Part shown: in pieces, positions 52,346 to 60,974 of the stretch | Layout: the number at the start of each line of letters is the position of its first letter | How positions within the stretch are numbered: position 1 is the first letter of the stretch | Assembly: GCA_963761905.1 (NCBI GenBank) | Contig: CAVXIQ010000003.1 | Coordinates: forward strand, 1-64,000 | Length of the DNA: 64,000 nt | Reading direction: 5' to 3' | From: Gaiellasilicea sp963761905 | Lineage (GTDB): Bacteria; Actinomycetota; Thermoleophilia; Gaiellales; Gaiellaceae | Program-made: the position numbers and the translations under genes | Notes under the pieces: generated by a model | Database searches by the model: none | Seen by the model: the letters and a program-made list of their open reading frames with translations, nothing else | Told to the model about the DNA's origin: nothing

Positions 52346-53762
52346 ATGGAGAGCCTGCGTTTGCTGCGAGACCGCGCTCCCGTCCACGGCGTTCGACTCG
52401 AGGCCGAGGCGATGGCCGATGCAGGCTCCCCCGCTGCGGCCGTGGCGCTGCTGACAGCCGCCGCCGCGATCTCGAGCAGGACGCACCGGGGGAGGCAGGG
52501 ATCCTGCTCGCGGAGGCGTCCGCGCACGCGATCTATGCACACGGCCGCGAGCGGGCGCTCGAGCTCGCGCGGCGTGCCGTCGAAGTCGCGGGTAACGGCG
52601 GTGGCGCAGCATCGGTGATCGCGGGAGCACAGCTGGGCGTCGCGCTCCAGTGGGCGGGTCTGCCGGTCGACGCGCAGCGAGCCTGGCTGGTGGCGGCCGA
52701 GCTGCCGGTCTCGAACGACCCGCACCTCCTCGGCGTGCAGGCGGGGGCGATCCTCAGGGCCGGGAACCTCAACGTCGCACGCGAACGCGCGTATGCCGCT
52801 GCGGCGAGGGCGCGGGCGGCCGGCGACGAGTTCGCGCTGCGCGACGCGCTCACGTTCCAGGCGATCAGCGAGATCCACCTGGGCCTGCTGCACGAGGCCC
52901 GGAGCTCGAGCATCGCGCTGGAGCAGGCGGCGGGCATCGAAGCGACCGGCATGCGACTCGAAGCTCTCGGCGTCCGGGCCTGGGTCGAGGCGCTGCTCGG
53001 GAACGTCGAAGCCTGCCGCGACATTGTGCGCGGAGGCCGGCGGTCACGCCGAGACGCTGGGGGTGACGATGTGGGGAGGCATGGCCGCGGGGCTGCTCGA
53101 TCTCAGCCTTGGCCGCTACGACGAAGCCGTCCAGCAGCTCGAGGCGAAGCGCGCGGGCGGCTCCCCCGCAGCATCTGCGGTTTCGCTGCGGCCGTTCCTG
53201 GATGCGCTGGTCGAAGCGTGCGTCAGGTCGGGTCGTGCCGATCGGGCTGCGGCGCTCGCTGCGGACGCAGTCGACGCGGCAATCGCGACGACGCAGCCGC
53301 GCTTCGTGGCCGTCGCACACCGGATGCGCGGACTGACGACGAGCGATCTGGGCGCGTTCGAGGCCGCGCTCGACGAGCACCGGAGCTGGGGCAACCTCTT
53401 CGAGGAGGCACGAACGCGACTTGTCTACGGCGAGGCGCTACGGCGGCAAAGGCAGCGGGTCGCAGCGCAGGAGCAACTCGCGGCGGCGGCCTACGCCTTC
53501 GCCGCCGTCGGAGCGCGGATCTGGGAACGCAGGGCAAAGGACGAGCTCCGCGCCGCCGGCGCGCGCCTTCCTCGCGCTGCGTCGAACACGCCGCTGACGC
53601 CGCAGGAGGAGCGTGTGGCCGGACTCGTCGCCGAGGGGCTCACGAACAAGGAGATCGCGGCGCGCCTCGTCGTGAGCACGAAGACCGTCGAGGGCCATCT
53701 CCGCAACATCTTCGAGAAGCTCGGAGCGACGTCCCGCACGCAGGTCGCGCGTGCCGGACTAG
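52346..53762 (+). CDS. LuxR-family regulator with TPR-like domain (three indels)
   Basis: About 471 aa after repair. A long helical TPR-like region (residues about 10-370) precedes a C-terminal LuxR helix-turn-helix (LTPQEERVAGLVAEGLTNKEIAARL, then TVEGHLRNIFEKLG). No AAA ATPase is present, unlike full LAL regulators. One missing base near 52465, one extra near 53034 and one extra just before the stop connect the parts and place the end on the TAG of a CTAG shared with modC. ATG 52346 follows CACGAT by six bases, a weak leaderless pattern. Confidence 0.75.
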
Positions 53763-54789
53763 TGAGCGCCACGAGCCGGGTCGCCGTCGCCTTGAAGGAG
53801 GCGACGACCAAGTCGCCTTCGCGCAGGCCGAGCCGCTCGGCGGAGCCGGTCGTCACCTCGGCCGTCAGCGGTCCGACCGCGACCCTGACGCGATTCCCGA
53901 GGGGAACCAGGGAGGTCACCGCTCCCCGGACGTGGTTGAGCGCCGAGTCGACCGGCTCGGTGCTCGAGAGAGCGATCTCCCAGGGGTAGACGACGACGCC
54001 GACTCGGCCCGCGCCCGGCGCCGTGGAGAACGCGGTCGTGCCCGAGTCGAGAGCGATCTCGGTGAGGCCGTCCGGTCCCGGGCGGGCGGTGCCGGGCAGC
54101 AGGTTCGCCCCCGTGAAGCTGGCGACGAAACCGCTCGCAGGCGCCGCGAGCAGCCCCTGGGAGGGACCGAGCTGGAGGATCCGCCCGTCGACGATGACAC
54201 CCACCCGGTCGGCCAGGGCGGCCGCGTCCTCGAAATCGTGCGTGACCAGGATCGTCGGGAGTCGGAGCTCCCGGAGCAGCGCTCCGAGCTCTGCCCGCAC
54301 CGTCGCTTTCGTGTGCGCGTCGAGCGCCGAGAGCGGCTCGTCGAGCAGCAACACGGCCGGATCGCGAGCCAGCGCCCGGGCGAGCGCGACGCGCTGCCGC
54401 TCTCCACCGGAGAGGTCTGCTGGACGGGCCCGGGCAAGCGCGGAGATTCCGAAGCGCTCGAGCAGCTCCCGCACGCGTCCACGGCCGCCGAAGCCGATGT
54501 TCGACTCGACGGTCAGGTGCGGGAAGAGCGCGTACTCCTGGAAGACGAGCCCGACCGAGCGCCGCTCCGGCGGGAGCGAGATCCGCCGCTCGGTGTCGAG
54601 CCAGGTCTCCGCGCCGAGCTCGATCCGGCCCGCGGCCGGCCGGAACAGTCCCGCGATCGCACGCAGGATGCTCGACTTCCCCGCGCCGGAGGGCCCGACG
54701 AGCGCGAGCGTCTCGCGCCCGACCTGGAGCTCTACGCCGAGCGCGAAGGAGCGAAGAGGGTGGTCGAGTCGGAAGTCGAGCGAGTCCAT
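53759..54789 (-). CDS. modC: Molybdate ABC transporter ATP-binding protein
   Basis: Powers ModB for molybdate (or tungstate) uptake. The ATPase domain has Walker A GPSGAGKSS, LSGGERQRVALARAL and Walker B LLLDEPLSALD. A TOBE-like metal-binding domain follows (LGLREGDLVVASFKATATRLV). The frame as given continues about 90 residues past the TOBE end; one missing base near the end would stop it on the CTAG shared with the LuxR gene (343 aa). ATG 54789 overlaps modB by 58 bases. Confidence 0.85.
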
Positions 54790-55556
54790 GAGGGCAGCAG
54801 CTTGACGACGAGGAGAATGGCGGCACTGACGACGACGAGCTCAGCCCCGATCGCGAGCGCGAGGTCGAAGGCGATGTCGAACTGCTCGTAGATCGCGAGC
54901 GAGAGCGTCTGGGTCACTCCCTGCAGCGAGCCGGCGAACATGATCGTCGCGCCGAACTCTCCGATCCCACGCGCGAAGGCGAGCGCCCAGCCTGCGCCGA
55001 GCCCGCCGCCCGCGAGGGGGAGTGCGATCCGGAAGAAGGTGCGCGCGGGCGAGGCGCCGAGCGTGCGGGCGGCCGCCGGCAGGTTCGGGTCGACGGCCTC
55101 GAACGCCGCGATCGCAGCCCGGAGATAGAACGGGCTCGCGACGAACGTGACCGCGAGCACCACCGCGACCTGCGTGAACGGGATCGAGAGCCCAAGCGCC
55201 GTCAGCTCGTCGCCGAGAAGCCCGAACCGGCCGAACGCGGCGAGCAGCCCGATCCCGGCAACGGCAGGCGGAAGCACGAGCGGCAGTTCGATCAGCGTGA
55301 TTACAAGCGGCCTGCCCCGAAACCGGCGCGACGCGATCGCGTACGCGGCGGGAGTGCCGACGAGCAGGATCAGGACGTTGGCGATCGCGCTCGTCTTCAC
55401 GGTCACGAGCAGCGCGTCGATCGCGGCCTCGCTCCGCATCCCGGCGAGGAGATCGCCGGGAGGAATCCGGAGGAAGATCGCCAGGATGGGAAGCAGGAGG
55501 AACCCGAGTGCGAGGGTCGTCGCGAGCACGAGCGCCGCCGGGAAGACACGGCTCAC
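54732..55556 (-). CDS. modB: Molybdate ABC transporter permease
   Basis: 274 aa with about six transmembrane helices. The permease signature lies in ARTLGASPARTFFRIALPLAGGG (EAA loop). It closely follows the ModB pattern of a short binding-protein-dependent permease (AFARGIGEFGATIMFAGS). GTG 55556 overlaps the modA stop as GTGA. It would form the channel with ModC as ATPase. Confidence 0.92.
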   Translation of the reverse strand: MSRVFPAALVLATTLALGFLLLPILAIFLRIPPGDLLAGMRSEAAIDALLVTVKTSAIANVLILLVGTPAAYAIASRRFRGRPLVITLIELPLVLPPAVAGIGLLAAFGRFGLLGDELTALGLSIPFTQVAVVLAVTFVASPFYLRAAIAAFEAVDPNLPAAARTLGASPARTFFRIALPLAGGGLGAGWALAFARGIGEFGATIMFAGSLQGVTQTLSLAIYEQFDIAFDLALAIGAELVVVSAAILLVVKLLPSWTRSTSDSTTLFAPSRSA

Positions 55557-56278
55557 GGCAGTCCGAAGCCCGCACGCGCGAGCTCGCGGCGCCCGTCGAC
55601 GCCGAGGAGGTCGGCGACGAGCTCGAAGGCGCCGGCGCGGTTCCTCGTGCCCTTCACGACCGCAACCTCGTAACGGATCGTCGGCTGCGCGCGCCGCGGC
55701 AGGGGGATCGCGACGAGCCTGGCGCCCGCGGCGCGTACGTCGGTTGCGTAGACGAAGCCGGCGTCCGCCTCGCCGAGCGCGAGCTTGCCCACGATCCCCT
55801 TCACGTCGGGCTCCTGGCTGACCGCCTTGCGCAGCACGCGCAGGAGCTCGAGCCGCTTCAGCACTTCGCGGGTGTACAGCCCGACGGGCACCTTCGCGCC
55901 GGCGACGACCAGCTTCAGCTTCGGTCGTCTCGCCAGGTCGTAGACGGAGCGGATCGCTGCGGGGTTGCGCTTGGGCACCGCGAGGACGAGCGAGTTCGTC
56001 GCGAACGTGCGCGGACGCTCGACGAGCCCCTCGCGATAGAGCTGCTGCGTGTAGATCGGACTGGCGGAGGCGAAGACGTCGGCCGGCGCGCCCTGCCGGA
56101 TCTGCAGCGTCAGCTGGTTCGAGCCGGCGAACTGAAAGCGGGCGCCCGGCGCGATTCGAGGCAGCGACTCGGTCAGAGAGGCGGCGGCGAAAACCGTGAC
56201 CGGTTCATCTGCCCGCGCGCCCGTCCAGCCGGCGCCGACGAGGACGACGAGCGAGAACGCTGCGGCCAGGCGCCTCAT
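55553..56278 (-). CDS. modA: Molybdate ABC transporter substrate-binding protein
   Basis: 241 aa. A signal peptide (residues 1-23, ending GARAD) is followed by VTVFAAASLTESL, the ModA oxyanion-binding start, with GSNQLTLQIRQGAPADVFASAS and FATNSLVLAVP. It should capture molybdate outside the membrane. ATG 56278 overlaps the stop of the regulator gene (ATGA), and its stop overlaps modB (GTGA). Confidence 0.94.
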   Translation of the reverse strand: MRRLAAAFSLVVLVGAGWTGARADEPVTVFAAASLTESLPRIAPGARFQFAGSNQLTLQIRQGAPADVFASASPIYTQQLYREGLVERPRTFATNSLVLAVPKRNPAAIRSVYDLARRPKLKLVVAGAKVPVGLYTREVLKRLELLRVLRKAVSQEPDVKGIVGKLALGEADAGFVYATDVRAAGARLVAIPLPRRAQPTIRYEVAVVKGTRNRAGAFELVADLLGVDGRRELARAGFGLP

Positions 56279-56649
56279 CGCTCGACCATGACCGAGGTCG
56301 CTTTGACGACGCCGGCCGCGCTGCCGCCCGGCTTGAGCCCGAGCTGCTCGACCGACTCGCGCGTGATGATTGCGACGACCCGAGCAGGCTCGGTCACATC
56401 GATTTCGACGCGCGCGAGGAAGCCGTCGACCTCGACCGACCGGACGACGCCGCGGAAGTGGTTGCGCGCCGAGAGCGTCTCGTCTGTCGGCGCCCGGAGC
56501 CGCTCGACCTCGGCTGCCGCCACGACACGACGGTTCGCCGAGTCGCGCTCGACCGCGATCTTCCCGGCGCGGTCCCAGCGGCGAAGCGTGTCGATGCTGA
56601 TCCCGAGCGCTCGGGCGGCTTCCTGCGCCGAGAGAAATTGCCTAGGCAT
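56275..56649 (-). CDS. HTH plus molybdate-binding (TOBE) regulator, ModE-like
   Basis: 124 aa. A MerR/excisionase-type helix-turn-helix (FLSAQEAARALGISIDTLRRWDR) is joined to one TOBE/Mop domain (SARNHFRGVVRSVEVDGFLARVEIDV). Such fusions bind molybdate and regulate mod operons. It is the first gene of the operon, so it probably controls its own transcription. Its promoter overlaps that of the divergent GNAT gene. Confidence 0.85.
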   Translation of the reverse strand: MPRQFLSAQEAARALGISIDTLRRWDRAGKIAVERDSANRRVVAAAEVERLRAPTDETLSARNHFRGVVRSVEVDGFLARVEIDVTEPARVVAIITRESVEQLGLKPGGSAAGVVKATSVMVER

Positions 56650-56676
56650 TGCCTGGACGCTACTAGAATCCGAGCG

Positions 56677-57519
56677 GTGGACGTCCAGCTCGTCGCCGAA
56701 CCGCGGGAGTTCCTCGCCCGAGCCGGCGATCTCCTGCTCGCGGACGAACCGCGGAACAACCTAATCCTCGGCTTGCTCGGGACCCTCCGAGAGCAACCCC
56801 AGGTCTACCCGGAGTTCTCGCTCTGGCTCGTCGAGGATCTCGGTGAAATCGTCGGCGCCGCGCTCCGGACGCCTCCCCACGGGCTCGTGCTCGGCCCCGC
56901 CTCGCGTACTGCTGCGACCGCGCTCGTCGAATCGATCGAGGACGACCTTGCCGGCGCGGTAGGCGTCCTGCCGGAGATCGACGTCTTCGCCGCGGCGTGG
57001 AGCATGAGACGCGACGTCGCGACGGACGTGCGCTTCGAGCAGGGGATCTACGCCCTCGAGCGGTTGCTCGAACCGCGAGGCGTTCCGGGGGCTTCGAGGC
57101 CGGCCGCCAAGGCCGATTTCGAGCTCCTGCGGCTCTGGCTGCTCGACTTCTCGCGCGAGGCGCTCCACGAGGACGAGCCGGACGAGGGCCGGATCGAGCG
57201 GACGATCCGACAGCGGCTCGAACACGATGAGTCCAGCTTTCTGATCTGGGAGGACGGTGAGCCCGTCTCCCTTGCCGGCTCTGGCGGCACTACGCCGTCA
57301 GGCTCGCGGATCGGCCCGGTCTACACCCCGCCAGAACACCGCGGCCAGGGCTACGGCTCGGCGGTCACTGCGGCGATCACGCGCGCGCGCCTCGAGGCCG
57401 GCCGGCGCTTCTGCTTCCTCTACACCGACCTCGCGAACCCGACCTCGAACAAGATCTACGTCGACCTCGGCTACCAGAAGATCGCCGAGTCCCGCGAGTA
57501 CGCCTTCGCGCCCGGCTAG
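56677..57519 (+). CDS. GNAT family N-acetyltransferase
   Basis: 280 aa. The C-terminal half holds the acetyl-CoA fold (IGPVYTPPEHRGQGYGSAVTAAIT, the R/Q-x-x-G-x-G/A loop) and ANPTSNKIYVDLGY, typical of predicted FR47-like or mycothiol-synthase-like acetyltransferases. The N-terminal half is variable. GTG 56677 follows TAGAAT (56664-56669) by seven bases. Its TAG shares CTAG with the converging SMI1/KNR4 gene. Confidence 0.8.
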   Translation: MDVQLVAEPREFLARAGDLLLADEPRNNLILGLLGTLREQPQVYPEFSLWLVEDLGEIVGAALRTPPHGLVLGPASRTAATALVESIEDDLAGAVGVLPEIDVFAAAWSMRRDVATDVRFEQGIYALERLLEPRGVPGASRPAAKADFELLRLWLLDFSREALHEDEPDEGRIERTIRQRLEHDESSFLIWEDGEPVSLAGSGGTTPSGSRIGPVYTPPEHRGQGYGSAVTAAITRARLEAGRRFCFLYTDLANPTSNKIYVDLGYQKIAESREYAFAPG

Positions 57520-58244
57520 CCGAAGAAACGGCGGAACAGCCCCGGCCGCTCGTCCGGGCGCCGGTAGGCGAAGAGCCGCTCGTACCCACGGCGCACCACG
57601 TGCGTTCTCGGCCCGAACCGACCCCAGGAAAAGCCCATTCCGATCTCCGCCTCGCGGAGATCGACGAAGACGAATTGATCTCCGAGCTCGGTTGCGAACG
57701 CGCGTAGGTCGGCGTCGGCGGCGAGGGCAGCGTCGTGGTCGATCTCGCCGAGATTCGTTCCCCAGACGTTGAACGGACGATCCTCCTGGACGTCGTCGAC
57801 AAGCGACGCGTGTGGAGGCGAGAGCGTCCGGAACCACTCGCGAAGGAACTCGGCGAGGCTCGAGGACTGGAAAAGGACGACCGGCGGGTCGTGACAGACG
57901 AAGAAGACCGAAGCCGTCTCTCGCTCCGCCGGGGTCAGATCGAGAACCCAATGGTTCCCGAAGCCGTCGGGGGCGATCGGCAACCCTGAGGGGAACATGT
58001 CTTCCGCCTCGAAGGAGAGCGTCCGCCCACTGAAGTCGAGGTCGTGCCACGGGATGGAGATCGCCGCCGTGTGCTCGAGAACGTCCCGAACCTCGCGCGG
58101 CACGGCCACCCCGAGCTCCTGCTCGATGCTCTCGATCTCGGACGGTGCGAGTCCAGGCTCGAGCTCGAGCTGGACCGGCTTTCCGTTCTTGCCCACGAGC
58201 TCCGCTTGACGCGCGCGCTCGATCTCGGCGACTGGATCGCTCAT
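57516..58244 (-). CDS. SMI1/KNR4 (SUKH) family protein
   Basis: 242 aa. Residues about 28-120 fit the SUKH fold (LEPGLAPSEIESIEQELGVAVPREVRDVL), with a C-terminal region unrelated to known enzymes. SUKH proteins are often immunity proteins to nuclease toxins; no toxin gene is seen here. ATG 58244 directly follows the carboxylase beta TAG (TAGATG), so it is co-transcribed with that gene. Its TAG shares CTAG with the GNAT gene. Confidence 0.75.
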   Translation of the reverse strand: MSDPVAEIERARQAELVGKNGKPVQLELEPGLAPSEIESIEQELGVAVPREVRDVLEHTAAISIPWHDLDFSGRTLSFEAEDMFPSGLPIAPDGFGNHWVLDLTPAERETASVFFVCHDPPVVLFQSSSLAEFLREWFRTLSPPHASLVDDVQEDRPFNVWGTNLGEIDHDAALAADADLRAFATELGDQFVFVDLREAEIGMGFSWGRFGPRTHVVRRGYERLFAYRRPDERPGLFRRFFG

Positions 58245-59810
58245 CTACAGCGGGATGTTGCCGTGCTTGCGCTTCGGCGTCGGCTCGCGCTTCGTCAGCG
58301 CCGTCTCGAGCGCCGAGACGAGAACCGGTCGCGTCCGCCGCGGCTCGATCACCTCGTCCACGTAGCCGCGCTCGGCGGCGTGGTAGGGGTTCGCGAACCG
58401 CTCCTTGTACTCGGCGATCAGCTCCGCGCGTCGAGCATCGGGGTCGACAGCGTCCGCGAGCTCGTGCCGGAAGATGATGTTGACGGCGCCCTCAGGCCCC
58501 ATCACCGCCACCTCCGCGGTCGGCCAGGCGAGGTTGAAGTCGGCCCGGATGTGCTTCGAGCTCATCACGTCGTACGCCCCGCCGTACGCCTTTCGGAGGA
58601 TCACGGTCAGCTTCGGCACGGTCGCCTCCGCATAGGCGTACAGCAGCTTGGCTCCGTGGCGGATGATCCCGCCCCACTCCTGCTCGGTTCCGGGAAGGAA
58701 GCCCGGCACGTCGACGAACGTGACGAGCGGGATGTTGAAGGCGTCGCAGGTGCGGACGAAGCGGGCGGCCTTCGTCGACGCATCGATGTCGAGCACGCCG
58801 GCGAGCGCCTGCGGCTGGTTCCCGACGATCCCGACCGAGTGGCCCGCGAGTCGTGCGAAACCGCAGACGATGTTCTCGGCGAAGCGCTCCTGGATCTCCA
58901 GGAACTCACCGTCGTCGACCACCTTCGCGATCACCTGCTTGACGTCGTAGGGCTTCGTCGCGCTGTCGGGGATGAAGGTGTCGAGCTCGGGCGCCTCGCG
59001 GTCGGAAGGGTCCGACGGAGCCGCGTACACGGGCGACTCGAGGTTGTTCTGGGGCAGGAACGAGAGCAGGTAGCGCGCGTCCTCGAGCACGGCCTCCTCG
59101 TCGGGCGCGGTCAGATGCGCGACGCCGGACTTCTCGGCGTGTGCGGCCGCGCCGCCCAGCTCCTCCTGCGTCACCTCCTCGCCCGTCACCGTCTTCACCA
59201 CGTCGGGGCCGGTGATGAACATGTACGAGCTGCCCTCCGCCATCAGGACGAAATCGGTGATCGCCGGCGAGTAGACGGCGCCGCCGGCGCACGGCCCGAG
59301 CACGAGCGAGAGCTGCGGCACGACCCCGGAGGCCTGGACGTTCCGCCAGAAGATCTCGGCGTAGCCGGCGAGCGAGACCACGCCCTCCTGGATCCGCGCT
59401 CCGCCCGAGTCGTTGATCCCGATCACGGGGCAGCCGTACTTGACGGCGAGATCCATCACCTTGCAGATCTTCTCGGCGAAGACCTCCGAGAGCGAGCCGC
59501 CGAAGACGGTGAAGTCCTGGCTGAAGACGAAGACCTTGCGGCCGAAGATGGTGCCGTAGCCGGTGACAACGGCGTCGCCGTAGGGCCGGTTCGCCATCGA
59601 GTCGAAGTCGGGGTTCCGGTGGCGAACGTAGCGGTCGAGCTCGACGAAGGAGCCCGGATCGAGCAGCCTCTCGACCCGCTCGCCCGCCAGCAGCTTCCCC
59701 CGCTCCCGCTGCCGCGCGACTGCCTTCTCACTCCCGGCGTGCTCGGCCTGCTCGTTGAGCTCCTGGAGCCAGGCGAGCTTCGCGGCGGTGGTGTCGTGGA
59801 GCTCGGCCAT
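58245..59810 (-). CDS. accD: Acyl-CoA carboxylase beta subunit (carboxyltransferase)
   Basis: Transfers carboxyl from biotin to acetyl- or propionyl-CoA. 521 aa, actinobacterial AccD5/PccB type. The two crotonase-like halves carry GINDSGGARIQEG, the oxyanion-hole GPCAGGAVYSP, and DVPGFLPGTEQE with SSKHIRADFNLAWPTAEVAVMG. Minus-strand TAGGCT stands six bases before ATG 59810 (leaderless). Its alpha partner is at 46.6-48.4 kb. The upstream 136-base region has repeated AACACAAGC elements. Confidence 0.95.
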   Translation of the reverse strand: MAELHDTTAAKLAWLQELNEQAEHAGSEKAVARQRERGKLLAGERVERLLDPGSFVELDRYVRHRNPDFDSMANRPYGDAVVTGYGTIFGRKVFVFSQDFTVFGGSLSEVFAEKICKVMDLAVKYGCPVIGINDSGGARIQEGVVSLAGYAEIFWRNVQASGVVPQLSLVLGPCAGGAVYSPAITDFVLMAEGSSYMFITGPDVVKTVTGEEVTQEELGGAAAHAEKSGVAHLTAPDEEAVLEDARYLLSFLPQNNLESPVYAAPSDPSDREAPELDTFIPDSATKPYDVKQVIAKVVDDGEFLEIQERFAENIVCGFARLAGHSVGIVGNQPQALAGVLDIDASTKAARFVRTCDAFNIPLVTFVDVPGFLPGTEQEWGGIIRHGAKLLYAYAEATVPKLTVILRKAYGGAYDVMSSKHIRADFNLAWPTAEVAVMGPEGAVNIIFRHELADAVDPDARRAELIAEYKERFANPYHAAERGYVDEVIEPRRTRPVLVSALETALTKREPTPKRKHGNIPL

Positions 59811-59835
59811 CGTCGGAGCCTAACCGCGCCCGAAC

Positions 59836-59917
59836 GCTTGTGTTTCTCCAACACAAGCCGATCGAGACGGCTTGTTCTGGGGCTCGAGCGGAGGCTTTGG
59901 ATTGAATGAACACAAGC
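59836..59917. promoter_or_regulatory. Repeated operator-like sites between accD and a PLP enzyme gene
   Basis: GCTTGTGTT (59836-59844), five bases, then AACACAAGC (59850-59858) make a perfect nine-base inverted repeat. The AACACAAGC half recurs at 59909-59917, and a partial GCTTGTT lies between. The set covers the promoter regions of accD and the divergent gene. It fits a dimeric regulator (for example of TetR type) of fatty-acid or cofactor metabolism; the protein is not identified. Confidence 0.6.
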
Positions 59918-59946
59918 TCGTTCCGGCGCGGCGGTATCGTCGCGCC

Positions 59947-60912
59947 ATGGAGACGCCGCTCGACCGCTCGACGACCTGGGCCTACGAGGACGGCGAGCCC
60001 GGCGCGTTCCACTACGCGCGCGCCGCGCATCCGAACGGGGTCGCCGCCGAGCGCGCGCTCGGGGAGCTCGAAGGGGGCGACGCCGTCCTCTTCGCCTCGG
60101 GAACGGCGGCCACGACAGCCGTCGCGCTCGCCCTGCTCCAGCCCGGCCAGACGATTGCGCTCGCCGAGGACGCCTACTACGGCACCGGCGTCACCTTCGC
60201 CGAGCTCGGCCGCTGGGGCTTGAACCACGTTGTCTTCGACCAGACCGGCCCGCCGCCGCCTGACGCCGATCTCGTCTGGATCGAGTCGCCGTCGAATCCC
60301 CTCCTGACCGTGCCCGACTTCGAGGCGGCCGTCGCCCACCCGGCTTCGGTTCTCTGCGACGCCACCGCCTCGACGCCCGTCCACCTCCGGTCGCTCGAGC
60401 GAGGCTGCGACTTCGCCCTGCACAGCGCCACGAAATACCTCGCCGGCCACCACGACGCGCTGCTCGGCGCGGTCGTCTGCCGCCGCCCCGAGGACGCCGA
60501 GCGGCTGCGCGCGTTCCGCAACGCGACCGGCGCGATCGCAGGCCCCGACGCCGCCTGGATCCTGCTCCGCGGCCTGCGCACGCTCGAGGTGCGCGTGCTG
60601 CGCCAGACGGAGAGCGCCCACGCGCTCGCAGAGCGCCTCGCCGCCCACTCCGCCGTCACGACCGTCCGCTACCCGGGCTTCGGCGGCCTCCTCTCCTTCG
60701 ACGTCGCCGACGGTGAGGCCGCGCGCCTCGTCGAGACCGGGACGAAGCTGATCGTGAACGCGACAAGCCTCGGCGGCGTCACCTCCACGATCGAGACCCG
60801 CTTTCGCTGGGAGGGAACCCGGGTTCCACCCGGCCTGCTTCGCCTCAGCGTCGGCGTCGAGCAGGTCGAGGAGCTGTGGGTCGATCTCGAGCAAGCCCTG
60901 GCGAGAATCTGA
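59947..60912 (+). CDS. Cys/Met-metabolism PLP-dependent enzyme (trans-sulfuration type)
   Basis: 321 aa, shorter than the usual 380. It resembles cystathionine gamma-synthase/beta-lyase: Y-x-R-type N terminus (FHYARAAHPN), GTAATTAVALAL, DATASTP and the PLP lysine in HSATKYLAGH, with a short C-terminal domain. The exact reaction cannot be assigned. ATG 59947 follows TATCGT (59935-59940) by six bases. The operator-like repeats at 59836-59917 lie just upstream. Confidence 0.82.
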   Translation: METPLDRSTTWAYEDGEPGAFHYARAAHPNGVAAERALGELEGGDAVLFASGTAATTAVALALLQPGQTIALAEDAYYGTGVTFAELGRWGLNHVVFDQTGPPPPDADLVWIESPSNPLLTVPDFEAAVAHPASVLCDATASTPVHLRSLERGCDFALHSATKYLAGHHDALLGAVVCRRPEDAERLRAFRNATGAIAGPDAAWILLRGLRTLEVRVLRQTESAHALAERLAAHSAVTTVRYPGFGGLLSFDVADGEAARLVETGTKLIVNATSLGGVTSTIETRFRWEGTRVPPGLLRLSVGVEQVEELWVDLEQALARI

Positions 60913-60974
60913 GCCGCAAACGATACTCACCATGCGCAAGCGCGAATCCGTCCCGCTGACGACAAAGGAGTCAG

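Noticed and set aside
57516..58244. Toxin-immunity (polymorphic toxin) locus at the SMI1/KNR4 gene
   Set aside because: No toxin, secretion or second immunity gene is adjacent; it is coupled to a carboxylase gene instead.
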